A stretch of 64,000 bases of DNA from Aeoliella sp052161615 (GCF_052161615.1 NZ_CP197417.1:4712001-4776000); one strand, 5' to 3'. Counted from the stretch's first letter, positions 7,659-16,394 are shown. Numbers and translations: made by a program. The notes: a model not told the origin generated them from the sequence alone.

Positions 7659-8102
7659 ATGAAAGTTTCTCCCAAGACAGGGTCGCGCAGTCCGGCCCGT
7701 CAGTTCGCGGTCGATACGCTGCAGCTCGCCGAGTTGCAAGTGGAGCTATTGCGAACCGACATGCGTGGTGCGGCCAAGACGAGTGGCCGCGGCATTGTGA
7801 TCGGCCTCGTGTCCGCGTGCTTGTTGCTCGCGGCGACGCCGGTGCTGCTATTGGCGTTCGCCGAATGGATTGTGATGGCGTTCGAGTTGCCTCACGCGGC
7901 GAGCCTAGCGGTGGTCGGCGCGGTAACCGTTGTCATTGCGGGCGTGCTGCTGTCGGTCGCCTATAGCACTTGCAAACACGCCACCTGCTATCTCAACCGA
8001 TCTCGCGAAGAGTTTCTTCGCAACCTCGAGTGGTTCAAAACCACGTTGAGCACGGACTCGGAGACCGAGAGTCACGAAGCTCGCCCCAACTACCCACGTT
8101 AG
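7659..8102 (+). CDS. Phage-holin-like / DUF1469 family membrane protein
   Basis: 147 residues from the ATG at 7659, which follows AGGAG (7646-7650); the longer frame from 7578 has no ribosome-binding site and overlaps the preceding gene. An amphipathic N-terminal helix (LAELQVELLRTDMRGAAKTSGRG) is followed by two long transmembrane helices with a short turn, then a polar tail. This is the layout of the actinobacteriophage holin III / DUF1469 (YqjE-like) family. In enterobacteria YqjE is encoded beside the DUF883 protein YqjD, so the pairing here repeats a known neighbourhood. Confidence 0.78.
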   Translation: MKVSPKTGSRSPARQFAVDTLQLAELQVELLRTDMRGAAKTSGRGIVIGLVSACLLLAATPVLLLAFAEWIVMAFELPHAASLAVVGAVTVVIAGVLLSVAYSTCKHATCYLNRSREEFLRNLEWFKTTLSTDSETESHEARPNYPR

Positions 8103-8152
8103 ATTGTTTTCTACATTTCCATAACTCAGTCTCCGCAACGAAGGATCTGATC

Positions 8153-8368
8153 ATGGCCAATAACGCAGCTGCGAAAACACCCCCGAAGCCCGCCACCACG
8201 GCAACAATGTCGTCAGCCAGCAGAGGGAATGCTCAAGCGCAGTCAATGCAGCCGATGCCCGACTTGATTGATTACGTCCGCGAGTACGCTCGGCAGAAGC
8301 CCGAGGTCGCGGCGATGTGGTGCTTCGGCATCGGGTTTGTTGTCGGTTGGAAGCTGAAGCCTTGGTAG
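8153..8368 (+). CDS. Small tail-anchored protein, last gene of the cluster
   Basis: 71 residues. A low-complexity Ala/Thr/Pro/Ser N-terminus (about 35 residues) is followed by LIDYVREYARQKPEVAAMW and a short hydrophobic C-terminal helix ending GWKLKPW. The ARQKPE-to-helix junction is like the HPRLLL and RRRPVE junctions in the upstream proteins. The start at 8153 is preceded by GAAGGATCTGATC. It converges with the cdsA gene, with only 4 bp between the stops. Function unknown. Confidence 0.65.
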   Translation: MANNAAAKTPPKPATTATMSSASRGNAQAQSMQPMPDLIDYVREYARQKPEVAAMWCFGIGFVVGWKLKPW

Positions 8369-8372
8369 TGCC

Positions 8373-9356
8373 TCACGGTCCAACCACGTGGCCCATCCAG
8401 AGGGCGTAGCTCACCGGGGCCGCCAGCAGGATGGAGTCGAGGAGGTCGAGAAAACCTCCAAAACCTGGCATCCATGTGCTGGAGTCTTTCACCCCGGCGT
8501 CGCGCTTCAGCAGGCTGATCGCTAGATCGCCCAGCACGCCGGCGATGCCGACGATGATGGCGTAGATGACAACGCTCGTGATCCACTGGCGCATGGGCTG
8601 CTCGTACTCGCAGCCCAGCCAGTGGGCCACGGGCCCTAGAAAGAACATCGCTCCGGCGATGGAGCCGATGAACCCGCCGATGATGCCCTCCCAGGTTTTT
8701 CCGGGGCTGAGCTTGGGCACCATCTTGTGCCTTCCGAACGCGTGGCCGGCGAAGTAAGCTCCACTGTCGTTCATCTTTACGGTAGCGATGGTTGTTAGCA
8801 GCGCGAGCATTCCCCAACTGCAATGCTCGGCGCTCTCCCAAACGCCCCCGGAAATAATGCGAAGCTGCACGAGAAACCCAGTGAGCCCGCCCGCGTAAGT
8901 GATGGCTAGCAGCGACCGTGCGATGCGGGTGGCAATGGTGCCTGGCGGCTGATCGGGGCCATCGTAGGTACACATCTCGTAGATGAGCGCGAGAATCAGT
9001 CCGGCGATGAGGCCCCACGCGATCCAGCCCGTTCGACCGCTCACTCCGCCATCGGGGTAGTAGAGCGTCATCGGTGCCGTGGCGAGTAGCACTGTCAGCA
9101 TCGTGCCCGCGTAAACAAGTGGCCGCCAAGGGAGGCTTTCGGTGCGTTCGAGACGGACTTCACGCACGGTGAGGTTAAGCCGCTTCGCCGCGGCCTTTTC
9201 GTAGAGCCCCATGATCTCGCCCGCGCACATCCAGGCACAGACGAGTGCCAGCGGCAGCATGAAGATGCCGGGGCGGGGGCCAAATTGATCGAGCCACGCG
9301 AGGCCGAGCACCAGCGAAATCGCGACCGCCGCCAGAATGAGTCGCCAGTAAAGCAT
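8373..9356 (-). CDS. cdsA: Phosphatidate cytidylyltransferase (CDP-diglyceride synthase)
   Basis: 327 residues, about eight transmembrane helices. The family signature lies near residues 210-245: NDSGAYFAGHAFGRHKM then LSPGKTWEG. The enzyme makes CDP-diacylglycerol from CTP and phosphatidic acid, the branch point for phospholipids, in the inner membrane. It lies 46 bp downstream of the undecaprenyl diphosphate synthase gene on the same strand, the usual uppS-cdsA order. Confidence 0.93.
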   Translation of the reverse strand: MLYWRLILAAVAISLVLGLAWLDQFGPRPGIFMLPLALVCAWMCAGEIMGLYEKAAAKRLNLTVREVRLERTESLPWRPLVYAGTMLTVLLATAPMTLYYPDGGVSGRTGWIAWGLIAGLILALIYEMCTYDGPDQPPGTIATRIARSLLAITYAGGLTGFLVQLRIISGGVWESAEHCSWGMLALLTTIATVKMNDSGAYFAGHAFGRHKMVPKLSPGKTWEGIIGGFIGSIAGAMFFLGPVAHWLGCEYEQPMRQWITSVVIYAIIVGIAGVLGDLAISLLKRDAGVKDSSTWMPGFGGFLDLLDSILLAAPVSYALWMGHVVGP

Positions 9357-9402
9357 GGGCGGTGGGCTCGGGGTGAGTGGTGTCTGCGGGCGTGGGTAGG
9401 GA

Positions 9403-10158
9403 CTAGGCTAAGTCGGGTAAACCACCAAATCGGCGATCGCGAGCCGCGTATGCCCGAATCGCTTGGTGCAACTGCTGCTCGTCGAACTCGGGCCAGCAGC
9501 GGTCGGTCACCCAGATCTCAGCATAACTGATTTGCCACAGCAGGAAATTGCTCACCCGCATTTCCCCCGCGGTGCGAACTAGCAGATCGGGATCCGCAAG
9601 GCCAGCCGTGTAGAGGTGGCCCGACACCGAGTCTTCGGTGATGTCTTCGGGTTCGAGCGAACCTTCGCGAACCCGCCGGGCGAGTGCTCGCACGGCATCG
9701 ACGATCTCGCCGCGGCCGCCGTAGTTGATCGCCAGGTTGAGCCACATGCCGGTATTGCCGCGGCTCATCTCGATGGTCCTGTCGAGCTCTTCGAGCACGT
9801 GATCGGGGATCGCCTCGCGTCGGCCCAGCATGCGGACGCGGAGATTGTTCCGCATGATCGGCCCGCGCTCTTCGATAATGTACTCCTTCAACAGGAGCAT
9901 CAGAAACGCAATCTCGTCGGCGGGGCGTTTCCAGTTCTCGCTGCTCAGGCAATAGAGCGTGAGCTGGCCGATGCCAAGGTCCGAGCAGAGTTCCGTAATC
10001 TCCCGAACCACCGCGGCACCGCGGCGATGTCCTTCGACACGGGGCAAACCCTGCCGCTGCGCCCAGCGGCCGTTGCCATCCATGATCATGGCGATGTGGG
10101 CGGGCCGGCGTTCGGGTGGAACATCGGCAAGCGGCGCAGGGGCTTCGGCGTTCGACAT
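9403..10158 (-). CDS. uppS: Isoprenyl transferase (undecaprenyl diphosphate synthase)
   Basis: 251 residues. The cis-prenyltransferase landmarks are complete: HIAMIMDGNGRWAQ with the catalytic Asp, GHRRGAAVV, LTLYCLSSENWKRP, and the C-terminal DLLVRTAGEMRVSNFLLWQ. It adds isopentenyl units to farnesyl diphosphate to make the lipid carrier for cell-wall and envelope glycans. It is placed between purA (18 bp upstream) and cdsA, so the three genes may form one operon. RTAGEMR replaces the usual RTSGExR. Confidence 0.95.
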   Translation of the reverse strand: MSNAEAPAPLADVPPERRPAHIAMIMDGNGRWAQRQGLPRVEGHRRGAAVVREITELCSDLGIGQLTLYCLSSENWKRPADEIAFLMLLLKEYIIEERGPIMRNNLRVRMLGRREAIPDHVLEELDRTIEMSRGNTGMWLNLAINYGGRGEIVDAVRALARRVREGSLEPEDITEDSVSGHLYTAGLADPDLLVRTAGEMRVSNFLLWQISYAEIWVTDRCWPEFDEQQLHQAIRAYAARDRRFGGLPDLA

Positions 10159-10176
10159 GCTAGCCTCGCGCTTCGC

Positions 10177-11484
10177 TTAGCAACGGGTGAGCGACTCGTT
10201 GATCACAATGGTCTGCTCGCGACCGGGGCCGACCGAAACCACGTCGACCGGGCAGCCAATGAGCTCGGCGATGCGGTCGAGGTAGGCGTGGGCGGCGGCG
10301 GGAAGTTCGTCGTACGACTTCACCTGGTCGATCTCTTCCTTCCAGCCCGGCACCGACTCGTACACGGGCGTCACGCGGCGGAGGTCGTCGACGTGGCTGG
10401 GGTAGACGGTGGTCCGCTTGCCATCGATTTCGTAGGCCGTGCAGATCTTGATTTCGTCGAGGCCGCTGAGCACGTCCATCAGCATGACGCACAAGCCATC
10501 GACGCCGCCAAGCCGCGCGGTGTAGCGAATCGCCACCGCATCGAGCCATCCGCAACGTCGCGGACGGCGAGTGACGGTGCCGTACTCGTTGCCACGGTCG
10601 CGGAGGTACTGTCCGGTTTCGTTGTCGAGTTCGGTCGGGAACGGCCCACCGCCGACGCGCGTGGAGTACGCCTTCACAACACCCAGCACGCGATCGAGGT
10701 ACTTGCCGGGAACGCCCGAACCGTTCGAAATGCCGACGCCCGAGCTGTTGCTGCTCGTAACGTAGGGGTAGGTGCCATGATCAACGTCCAATAGCGAACC
10801 TTGGGCACCCTCGAAGATGACGTGCTCGCCTTTCTCCAGCGAGGAGAGCAGGATCTCGGTCGTGTCATCGACGTAGGGCTTCAGCCGCTCGGCGTAGTCG
10901 CTGTATTGCTTGTAGATGGCATCGGCGTCGAGCGGTTCGAAGTCGCCGTCCGTGACCATCGCGGCGAGCACGCGGTTCTTCGCTTCGGTGATGTGCTTGA
11001 TACGCTCGGCAAAGTCGGGGCGGTACATGTCGCCCAGGCGGATGGCGTGGCTGCGGGCCACTTTGTCGCGATAGCAGGGACCGATGCCGCGCTGCGTGGT
11101 GCCAATGTTCTCGCCGCCGGTGCTGGAGTCGAGCACCTTGTCCTCGGCAAAATGCCAAGGCAGGATCACGTGCACGCGGTCGCTGATCTTCAGGCTATCG
11201 CCATCGAGCTGAATGCCGCGGCCCGCCAGTTCGTCGACTTCTTCGAGGGCCTTGGCGGGATTGAGCACAACGCCGCCGGTGATCAGGCAGGTGACGCCGG
11301 GCGTGAGCACACCGCTGGGGAGCAGCGATAGTTTGTAGACTTCGTTGCCCACCTTCACGGTGTGGCCAGCGTTGGCCCCACCTTGATAGCGAACCACGTA
11401 CCGCCGCCCCGCCGTCAGCAAATCGACGATTTTCCCTTTGGCTTCGTCGCCCCACTGGAGGCCAATAACACAAGTACCCGGCAC
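10177..11484 (-). CDS. purA: Adenylosuccinate synthase
   Basis: 435 residues from the GTG at 11484. The frame is open to a TTG at 11523, but GTG is better: it lies about 10 bp after GAGGG and gives the usual N-terminus, CVIGLQWGDEAKGKIVD, with the GDEAKGK P-loop. Other landmarks are NAGHT, TQRGIGPCYRDK, EGAQGSLLDVDHGTYPYVTSS and TRVGGGPFPTE. It joins IMP and aspartate using GTP, the first step from IMP to AMP, in the cytoplasm. First gene of a likely purA-uppS-cdsA run. Confidence 0.95.
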   Translation of the reverse strand: MPGTCVIGLQWGDEAKGKIVDLLTAGRRYVVRYQGGANAGHTVKVGNEVYKLSLLPSGVLTPGVTCLITGGVVLNPAKALEEVDELAGRGIQLDGDSLKISDRVHVILPWHFAEDKVLDSSTGGENIGTTQRGIGPCYRDKVARSHAIRLGDMYRPDFAERIKHITEAKNRVLAAMVTDGDFEPLDADAIYKQYSDYAERLKPYVDDTTEILLSSLEKGEHVIFEGAQGSLLDVDHGTYPYVTSSNSSGVGISNGSGVPGKYLDRVLGVVKAYSTRVGGGPFPTELDNETGQYLRDRGNEYGTVTRRPRRCGWLDAVAIRYTARLGGVDGLCVMLMDVLSGLDEIKICTAYEIDGKRTTVYPSHVDDLRRVTPVYESVPGWKEEIDQVKSYDELPAAAHAYLDRIAELIGCPVDVVSVGPGREQTIVINESLTRC

Positions 11485-11576
11485 GCTGGTCGCCCTCGTT
11501 AGAAATGCACAGAATCCGTACAAACCCCGGATTCTAGGCCCTACGGGGCGGAGTGGTCAAGCTGCGGCGCGGACGC

Positions 11577-11990
11577 CTAGGTGTAGGGAAACGTGCCTTG
11601 GTCCAATAATTCGCGGCGCAAATCGAGCTGCGGGCTTCCGTTCATGTCGAGCAGGCGGACCGTCGCCCGACCTTTAGCCGTCTTTCCCAGCAGAATGCCG
11701 GTGGAGTCGAGCGAGAAATGTTCCCGCCATGCATCACTTCGAGGCGAGAAGAGATTGACCTGCTCTTTGGTCACGGGATCGATCGAAACCAAATTCGGCC
11801 CTTTGTGAAGGTTGCACTGGGTACAGCACCATGCCAAGTTGGCCAGCTCGCTCTCGCCACCGTGAACTTGCGAGACGATGTGGTCCACGTGAAAGGGCCA
11901 CTCGTCAGCAAACGCCGGTAGGTGGCAATACTCGCACCGATCTCCCGCTCGCTCGCGAACGAGTTGCCTTTTGGTAGCGTCCATGGCCAT
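11577..11990 (-). CDS. HNH endonuclease domain protein
   Basis: 137 residues. The HNH fold is clear: a first zinc-type pair CEYCHLP, then the catalytic HVDHIV, then NLAWCCTQCNLHKGPN with the second Cys pair and the third motif residue. The C-terminal half (after about residue 75) carries NLFSPRSDAWREHF, which is common in stand-alone HNH genes of planctomycetes and cyanobacteria. Its ATG overlaps the stop of the gene upstream (TAATG), so translation of the two is probably coupled. The substrate is unknown; it may be a domesticated or defence nuclease. Confidence 0.88.
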   Translation of the reverse strand: MAMDATKRQLVRERAGDRCEYCHLPAFADEWPFHVDHIVSQVHGGESELANLAWCCTQCNLHKGPNLVSIDPVTKEQVNLFSPRSDAWREHFSLDSTGILLGKTAKGRATVRLLDMNGSPQLDLRRELLDQGTFPYT

Positions 11991-12250
11991 TACGCAGGTC
12001 GATTCGCCAGTATCCGCCGGGCCTTCGCCTTGAGGATGGAGATTAGAGTACCCGCGCTAGCTAGTGCCCGGTATTCTTCTCGCTCATCCTCGCTTAATTG
12101 CCCGGCGTTACTTTTCTCGCCCAGCTCGGCCACCCGCTGGCGAACCGATTCATCTGCTTCGAGCGCAAGGATGGACCGAGCACTTTCCGCAGTCAGCGTA
12201 TTCGCCAACGGGTCGAAGTAGCGATTCAGAAAACTATCGCCATCGTTCAT
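11990..12250 (-). CDS. Small protein coupled to the HNH nuclease
   Basis: 86 residues, acidic and helical, no signal peptide. It contains a predicted coiled or helical hairpin (RSILALEADESVRQRVAELGEKSNAGQLSEDEREEYRAL), close to patterns seen in small partner proteins encoded upstream of stand-alone HNH genes. Stop and the nuclease start share one base (TAATG), which argues for fixed stoichiometry. An antitoxin-like or immunity-like role is possible but is inference. The gene starts 23 bp downstream of sppA on the same strand. Confidence 0.7.
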   Translation of the reverse strand: MNDGDSFLNRYFDPLANTLTAESARSILALEADESVRQRVAELGEKSNAGQLSEDEREEYRALASAGTLISILKAKARRILANRPA

Positions 12251-12273
12251 CGGATTCTCGCCTTCGCGGGACC

Positions 12274-14220
12274 TTATTTCACTTCCAAATGGAACGGCAT
12301 CATCAGCACCACGGGCTCCTGGAACACCCGCTGGAGGATTTGGGCGCGGCTCATCAGCTTCTTGAGCTCGGGGTGCAGGTTGCCGAGGCCGAGGTCGACC
12401 TTCACTTCCACTTCCTGCTCCGAGCTGTTGTCGCCGAACAGCGACTCCATCAGGTCGGGGGTTTTGGGGAGCGTCTTGAGCTTCACGTCGGCGTCGGCAT
12501 CGATGCCGGCGAGTTTCTTGGCTTCGGCAATCGCGTCGTCCAGCGTGCCGAGCTCGTCAATCAGACCGTTGGCCTTCGCTTGACGGCCCGAGTAGACCTT
12601 GCCTCCGGCTAGCTTCTTGAGCTGCTCGACCGGCATGTCGCGACCTTCGGCGGCCTTGGAAGTAAACTGCTCGTAAGTCTCTTCCATAGTGCCCTGGATT
12701 ACCTTGCGCTCGCCAGCCGTGAACTTGTTGGTGGAGCTGAACACTCCGGCGTTCGCCCCGCGGCTGATGGTGTCGATGGAGATGCCCAGCTTGTCGTACA
12801 AACCGCGAAGGGCCATCTTGCCACCGACGACGCCGATGGAGCCGGTGATGGTGGTGGGTTCGGCGAAGATCTTGTCGGTACCCATCGCGATGTAGTAACC
12901 ACCGCTGGCGGCCACGTCGCCCATGCTGGCGACAATGGGCTTGTCGATCGCTTCGATCTCGTTCCACATCAGGTCGCTGGCGATCGCCGAACCACCGGGG
13001 CTATTGATCCGCAGCACGATGGCGGCCACGTCGTCGTCGGCCGCCGCGTCACGCAGGGCCTCGATGATGGTCGTGGAGCCCATGACGCTCGTTTCGCCGA
13101 ACAGATCGGGCTCGCTCTTGCCAGTGGTAATGGCTCCCACGGCGTAGACCACGGCGATTTTCTTGCCGCTGGCGGTGCTGGTCTTGCTGCCGGTCGACAT
13201 CAGCTTGATGAACTTCAACAGGCCCGTCGGACCCGAGAAATCGGTGTCGATTGCTTTCTTGCCGTAGTTCTGCACGTACACCAGCTTGTCGGTGTTGTAC
13301 GCCTTTCCGAGCGTCTGCTTGAGCTCGGTCGAATAGGCAACGCGGTCGATCAGGCCCAACTCCTTGGCCTTGGTCGCGGTCATCAGGCCTTCGTCGATCG
13401 CGGCGATAGCTTCTTTGCGCGTGATGGGCCGCTCGAAGGCGACCGTCTCGACCATCTGCTCGTACATGTCGTCGGTCATCGCCGACAGGTTCGCCTTCAC
13501 CGCCTTGCTGAAGCTCTCGCGAGTGTACGGCTCCGCGGCACCCTTGGCTTCGCCCATGTGGACGAAGTCGGCCTCAACGCCGAGCTTGTCGAGCAAGCCC
13601 TTGTAGAACATGCCCTCCATGCTCACGCCTGGAAGAACCAGCGTGCCGGATTCGGGCATCACGATTTCGTCGCACGCGGTGGCGATCAGGTAGTCGGTCG
13701 GCATCGCCATGTCGAGTTCGGCGTACACCTTCTTACCACCGGCGCGGAAACGCTTGATCGCCTCGCGGACTTCGTTCATCGTGCCTCGGCCGATCGAGGG
13801 ATTTTCGATTTTGAGCACCAGGCCTTGGATCGTGTCGTCCTTCGACGCACGCTCAATACGGTCGAGCAGGCTGCGGAGGTCGACCTGCAACTCGCCAAAC
13901 AGTCCCGCCCCGCCAGGGCCCTCGGGCAGGCTGCTGGTGATGTTGAGCTGGGCGAGGCGGACCTTGGCTGCCTTCTTGGCGGGCTTGTCGGCCTTGGCTT
14001 CGACTTTCTCCTTAGCCAACTTGGCGTCTTTGGCCTTTTCTTTCTCTTGCTTCTCCGACTCCTTTTCTTTGTCGTCCGAGGCGCTAGCGGGCTCTTTGGC
14101 CTTGGCGTCTTTGTCAGCGCCCTTCGTGTCGTCGGCGAACGTGGCGGTGGAGGTTGCCAGGACGGCAACCAGGGCGAGAGCGAGCAAGTTGGTCCAAGGC
14201 TTAAGATCGAGCGACTTCAT
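12274..14220 (-). CDS. sppA: Signal peptide peptidase SppA, 67K type
   Basis: 648 residues in the double-domain form. A hydrophobic N-terminus (LLALALVAVLATSTATFA) is followed by a highly charged Lys/Glu/Asp/Ala stretch (about residues 30-90). The expected Ser/Lys dyad is present: Lys226 in GEAKGAAEP and Ser439 in DVAASGGYYIAMG. The conserved RINSPGGSA segment precedes the Ser. It cleaves leftover signal peptides in the membrane. The charged linker is unusual for SppA and resembles stretches in two exported proteins at 58.3-62.4 kb. Confidence 0.93.
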   Translation of the reverse strand: MKSLDLKPWTNLLALALVAVLATSTATFADDTKGADKDAKAKEPASASDDKEKESEKQEKEKAKDAKLAKEKVEAKADKPAKKAAKVRLAQLNITSSLPEGPGGAGLFGELQVDLRSLLDRIERASKDDTIQGLVLKIENPSIGRGTMNEVREAIKRFRAGGKKVYAELDMAMPTDYLIATACDEIVMPESGTLVLPGVSMEGMFYKGLLDKLGVEADFVHMGEAKGAAEPYTRESFSKAVKANLSAMTDDMYEQMVETVAFERPITRKEAIAAIDEGLMTATKAKELGLIDRVAYSTELKQTLGKAYNTDKLVYVQNYGKKAIDTDFSGPTGLLKFIKLMSTGSKTSTASGKKIAVVYAVGAITTGKSEPDLFGETSVMGSTTIIEALRDAAADDDVAAIVLRINSPGGSAIASDLMWNEIEAIDKPIVASMGDVAASGGYYIAMGTDKIFAEPTTITGSIGVVGGKMALRGLYDKLGISIDTISRGANAGVFSSTNKFTAGERKVIQGTMEETYEQFTSKAAEGRDMPVEQLKKLAGGKVYSGRQAKANGLIDELGTLDDAIAEAKKLAGIDADADVKLKTLPKTPDLMESLFGDNSSEQEVEVKVDLGLGNLHPELKKLMSRAQILQRVFQEPVVLMMPFHLEVK

Positions 14221-14493
14221 CGTCTTCCCTGTGGTGTTCTAGCGGTTGGGAGGAGGGGTACTACTAAGACTACCGCAATTTTCGCCGGTTGGTTTCAGGT
14301 TTACCAGCCGAATTGCGTGCCAGCACCTGGTTTTTGGCGGAATGCGGTGGTTTTCGGGCCCAATTTCGTCTGGTCGGGCCGCCGGGGCTTTGGTACTTTC
14401 CCCCACCTTGTCTGCCAAAGCCCGTGGCAGCCGCGCGTCTATCGCGCTCGCCGGGCCCCGGCGTACTGCTCGTACCAAGCTTGAGGAATCCCT

Positions 14494-15726
14494 ATGCGTA
14501 TTCGCGTTTCCAGTGCACTGCTGCCCGTCTTCATGGCGATCGGCGTGGTCACGGCAACCAGCGTCGCTCAGGCCGACCCCGCGTGGCGAATGTTTGCCCC
14601 GGTGAACCGCGTCGAGGCGCGAGTCGATAACGACTACACCCTCCGCGAGGAGAATGGCCCCTGGATGGTGATGGCCGCGACGTTTAGCGGCGAGGGTGCC
14701 GAGGACCAAGCTCGCGAGCTCGTGCTCGAACTCCGCAAAGAATACAACCTCGAAGCCTATCACCACTCGATGACGTTCAACCACGCAACCGACGAGCGGC
14801 TCGGGCGTGGGCTCGATCGCTACGGTGCCCCCATTCGGATGCGGTACCAAAGCGGCGACCAGAATCACGAGTACGCCGTGCTGGTCGGCGGCTTCCCCAC
14901 CATCGACGACCCGGGGGCCCAAAAGCTGCTCGACAACGTCAAGGCTCTCGAACCCAAGGCGCTCGAACGCGACTACGACGAAACCGCTCAGAACCTGGCC
15001 ATCGAACGCGAGTACCTCACGCGACTCCGCGGCAAGCGCGACGCCCCGCCGATGAGCAAGGCATTTCTCACCCGCAACCCGATGCTTCCCGAAGAGTACT
15101 TCAAGCCGAAGGGCGTGGATCCGTTTGTCGCCAAGATGAACAGCGGTGCCGAGTACTCGCTGCTCACCTGCCCCAAGCGTTACACCGTGAAGATCGCGAC
15201 GTTCGAAGGCGAGGCGGTGCTTCAAGGGGCGTTCCAAAGCTCGTCGAAGACGAAGATGCGTAAGAAGAAGGAAGAAGTCGACCCGCTGGTCCAAGCGGCG
15301 GAAAACGCCCATGGCATCGCGGTGTTCCTGCGTGCCAAGGGCTGGGAAGCCTACGAGTTCCACGATCGCACCGAAAGCTACGTGACGGTCGGATCGTTCG
15401 ACAAGGTAGCCGACCAAACCGCCTCCGGCGAACTCCGGCCGACACGCGACGTTGGCATCATCCTGCAAACGTTTGGTGCTGCCTACAAAACGCCTGCCGC
15501 CCTGAACGTCGGCATGAACGTGCCGATGGAAGATCGCATGCGAGCCGAAGAGGTCAAGCAGAAGTTCAACAACCTGTTCTCGAACGACCACGGCCAGATC
15601 GCGACGGGCCTCGAGCCGAAGTACATCGAGTACGACCAAGGCAAATTCGTGCCGCTCGACATCAACCCCGAAGTGATCGAAGCCCCCAAGAAGTCGGTGA
15701 CCACCGCCTACGTGTGGGGCCGGTAA
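14494..15726 (+). CDS. Exported protein of unknown function
   Basis: 410 residues with a signal peptide ending near SVAQA-DP. Two stretches look alike: ENGPWMVMAATFSGEGAEDQARELVLELRKEYNLEAY and KRYTVKIATFEGEAVLQ..., with AVLVGGFPTIDDPGAQKLLDNVKAL and YVTVGSFDKVADQTA. Short beta-strand/helix units of this kind recall SPOR-like peptidoglycan-binding repeats, but I see no firm family match. The C-terminal third contains LQTFGAAYKTPAALNVGMNV and ends with a basic-aromatic tail (TTAYVWGR). It is transcribed divergently from sppA. Confidence 0.75.
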   Translation: MRIRVSSALLPVFMAIGVVTATSVAQADPAWRMFAPVNRVEARVDNDYTLREENGPWMVMAATFSGEGAEDQARELVLELRKEYNLEAYHHSMTFNHATDERLGRGLDRYGAPIRMRYQSGDQNHEYAVLVGGFPTIDDPGAQKLLDNVKALEPKALERDYDETAQNLAIEREYLTRLRGKRDAPPMSKAFLTRNPMLPEEYFKPKGVDPFVAKMNSGAEYSLLTCPKRYTVKIATFEGEAVLQGAFQSSSKTKMRKKKEEVDPLVQAAENAHGIAVFLRAKGWEAYEFHDRTESYVTVGSFDKVADQTASGELRPTRDVGIILQTFGAAYKTPAALNVGMNVPMEDRMRAEEVKQKFNNLFSNDHGQIATGLEPKYIEYDQGKFVPLDINPEVIEAPKKSVTTAYVWGR

Positions 15727-15772
15727 CTCGTGCCCGCTTAACGAACGCCTGCGGCTCGCTTAAACTTCGAGC

Positions 15773-16378
15773 ATGAGCAAGCGAGTCGTTATTGGTACGC
15801 ACAACAAGAAGAAGGGCATCGAGCTAGCCGAGATGCTCGCGCCTTACGACGTGCTGGTCGCGACGCTCGCCGACTTCCCCACGGCCATCGAAGTGGTAGA
15901 GGATGGCGACAGCTTCGCCGCCAACGCGAGGCTCAAAGCCACGCAGCAGGCGCTGCACCTCGGCGAATGGGTGCTGGCGGACGACAGCGGCATCGAGATC
16001 GACGCCCTCGATGGCGAGCCGGGCATCTATTCGGCACGCTTCGCGGGCGAGAACGCCACGGACGAGGACAACAATCGCCTGTTGCTCGCGAAGCTAGGCG
16101 ATCTGCCCCCCGAGCGCCGCGGAGCCGGCTACTACTGCCACGTGACGCTCGCCGATCCAACGGGCGAGATTCGAGCCGAAAGCCACGCGACTTGCCGCGG
16201 AGTGATCCGCCGGGCTCCGTCGGGTTCAAACGGCTTTGGCTACGACCCGTTGTTCGAAGTCCGCGAGTACCACCGAACCTTCGGCGAACTCGGTCCCGCG
16301 GTGAAGCGAGCCTTGAGCCATCGCTCGAGGGCGATGCGAGCGATTGTCCCGCAACTCGTGGCGCTGGTCTCAAGCTAG
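15773..16378 (+). CDS. rdgB: Non-canonical purine NTP pyrophosphatase (RdgB/HAM1)
   Basis: 201 residues, the usual family length. Landmarks are the N-terminal VVIGTHNKKKGIELAEM, SFAANARLKA, LADDSGIEIDALDGEPGIYSARFAG and the C-terminal GFGYDPLFEV. It hydrolyses dITP, XTP and related damaged nucleotides to the monophosphate, keeping them out of DNA. It starts 46 bp after the upstream exported-protein gene. The stop is followed by a 60-bp hairpin repeat. Confidence 0.95.
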   Translation: MSKRVVIGTHNKKKGIELAEMLAPYDVLVATLADFPTAIEVVEDGDSFAANARLKATQQALHLGEWVLADDSGIEIDALDGEPGIYSARFAGENATDEDNNRLLLAKLGDLPPERRGAGYYCHVTLADPTGEIRAESHATCRGVIRRAPSGSNGFGYDPLFEVREYHRTFGELGPAVKRALSHRSRAMRAIVPQLVALVSS

Positions 16379-16394
16379 AGTCTCCTCATGCTTT

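Noticed and set aside
14239..15639. 466-codon frame antisense to the exported protein at 14494
   Set aside because: Shadow frame; the plus-strand gene has a signal peptide and coherent structure.
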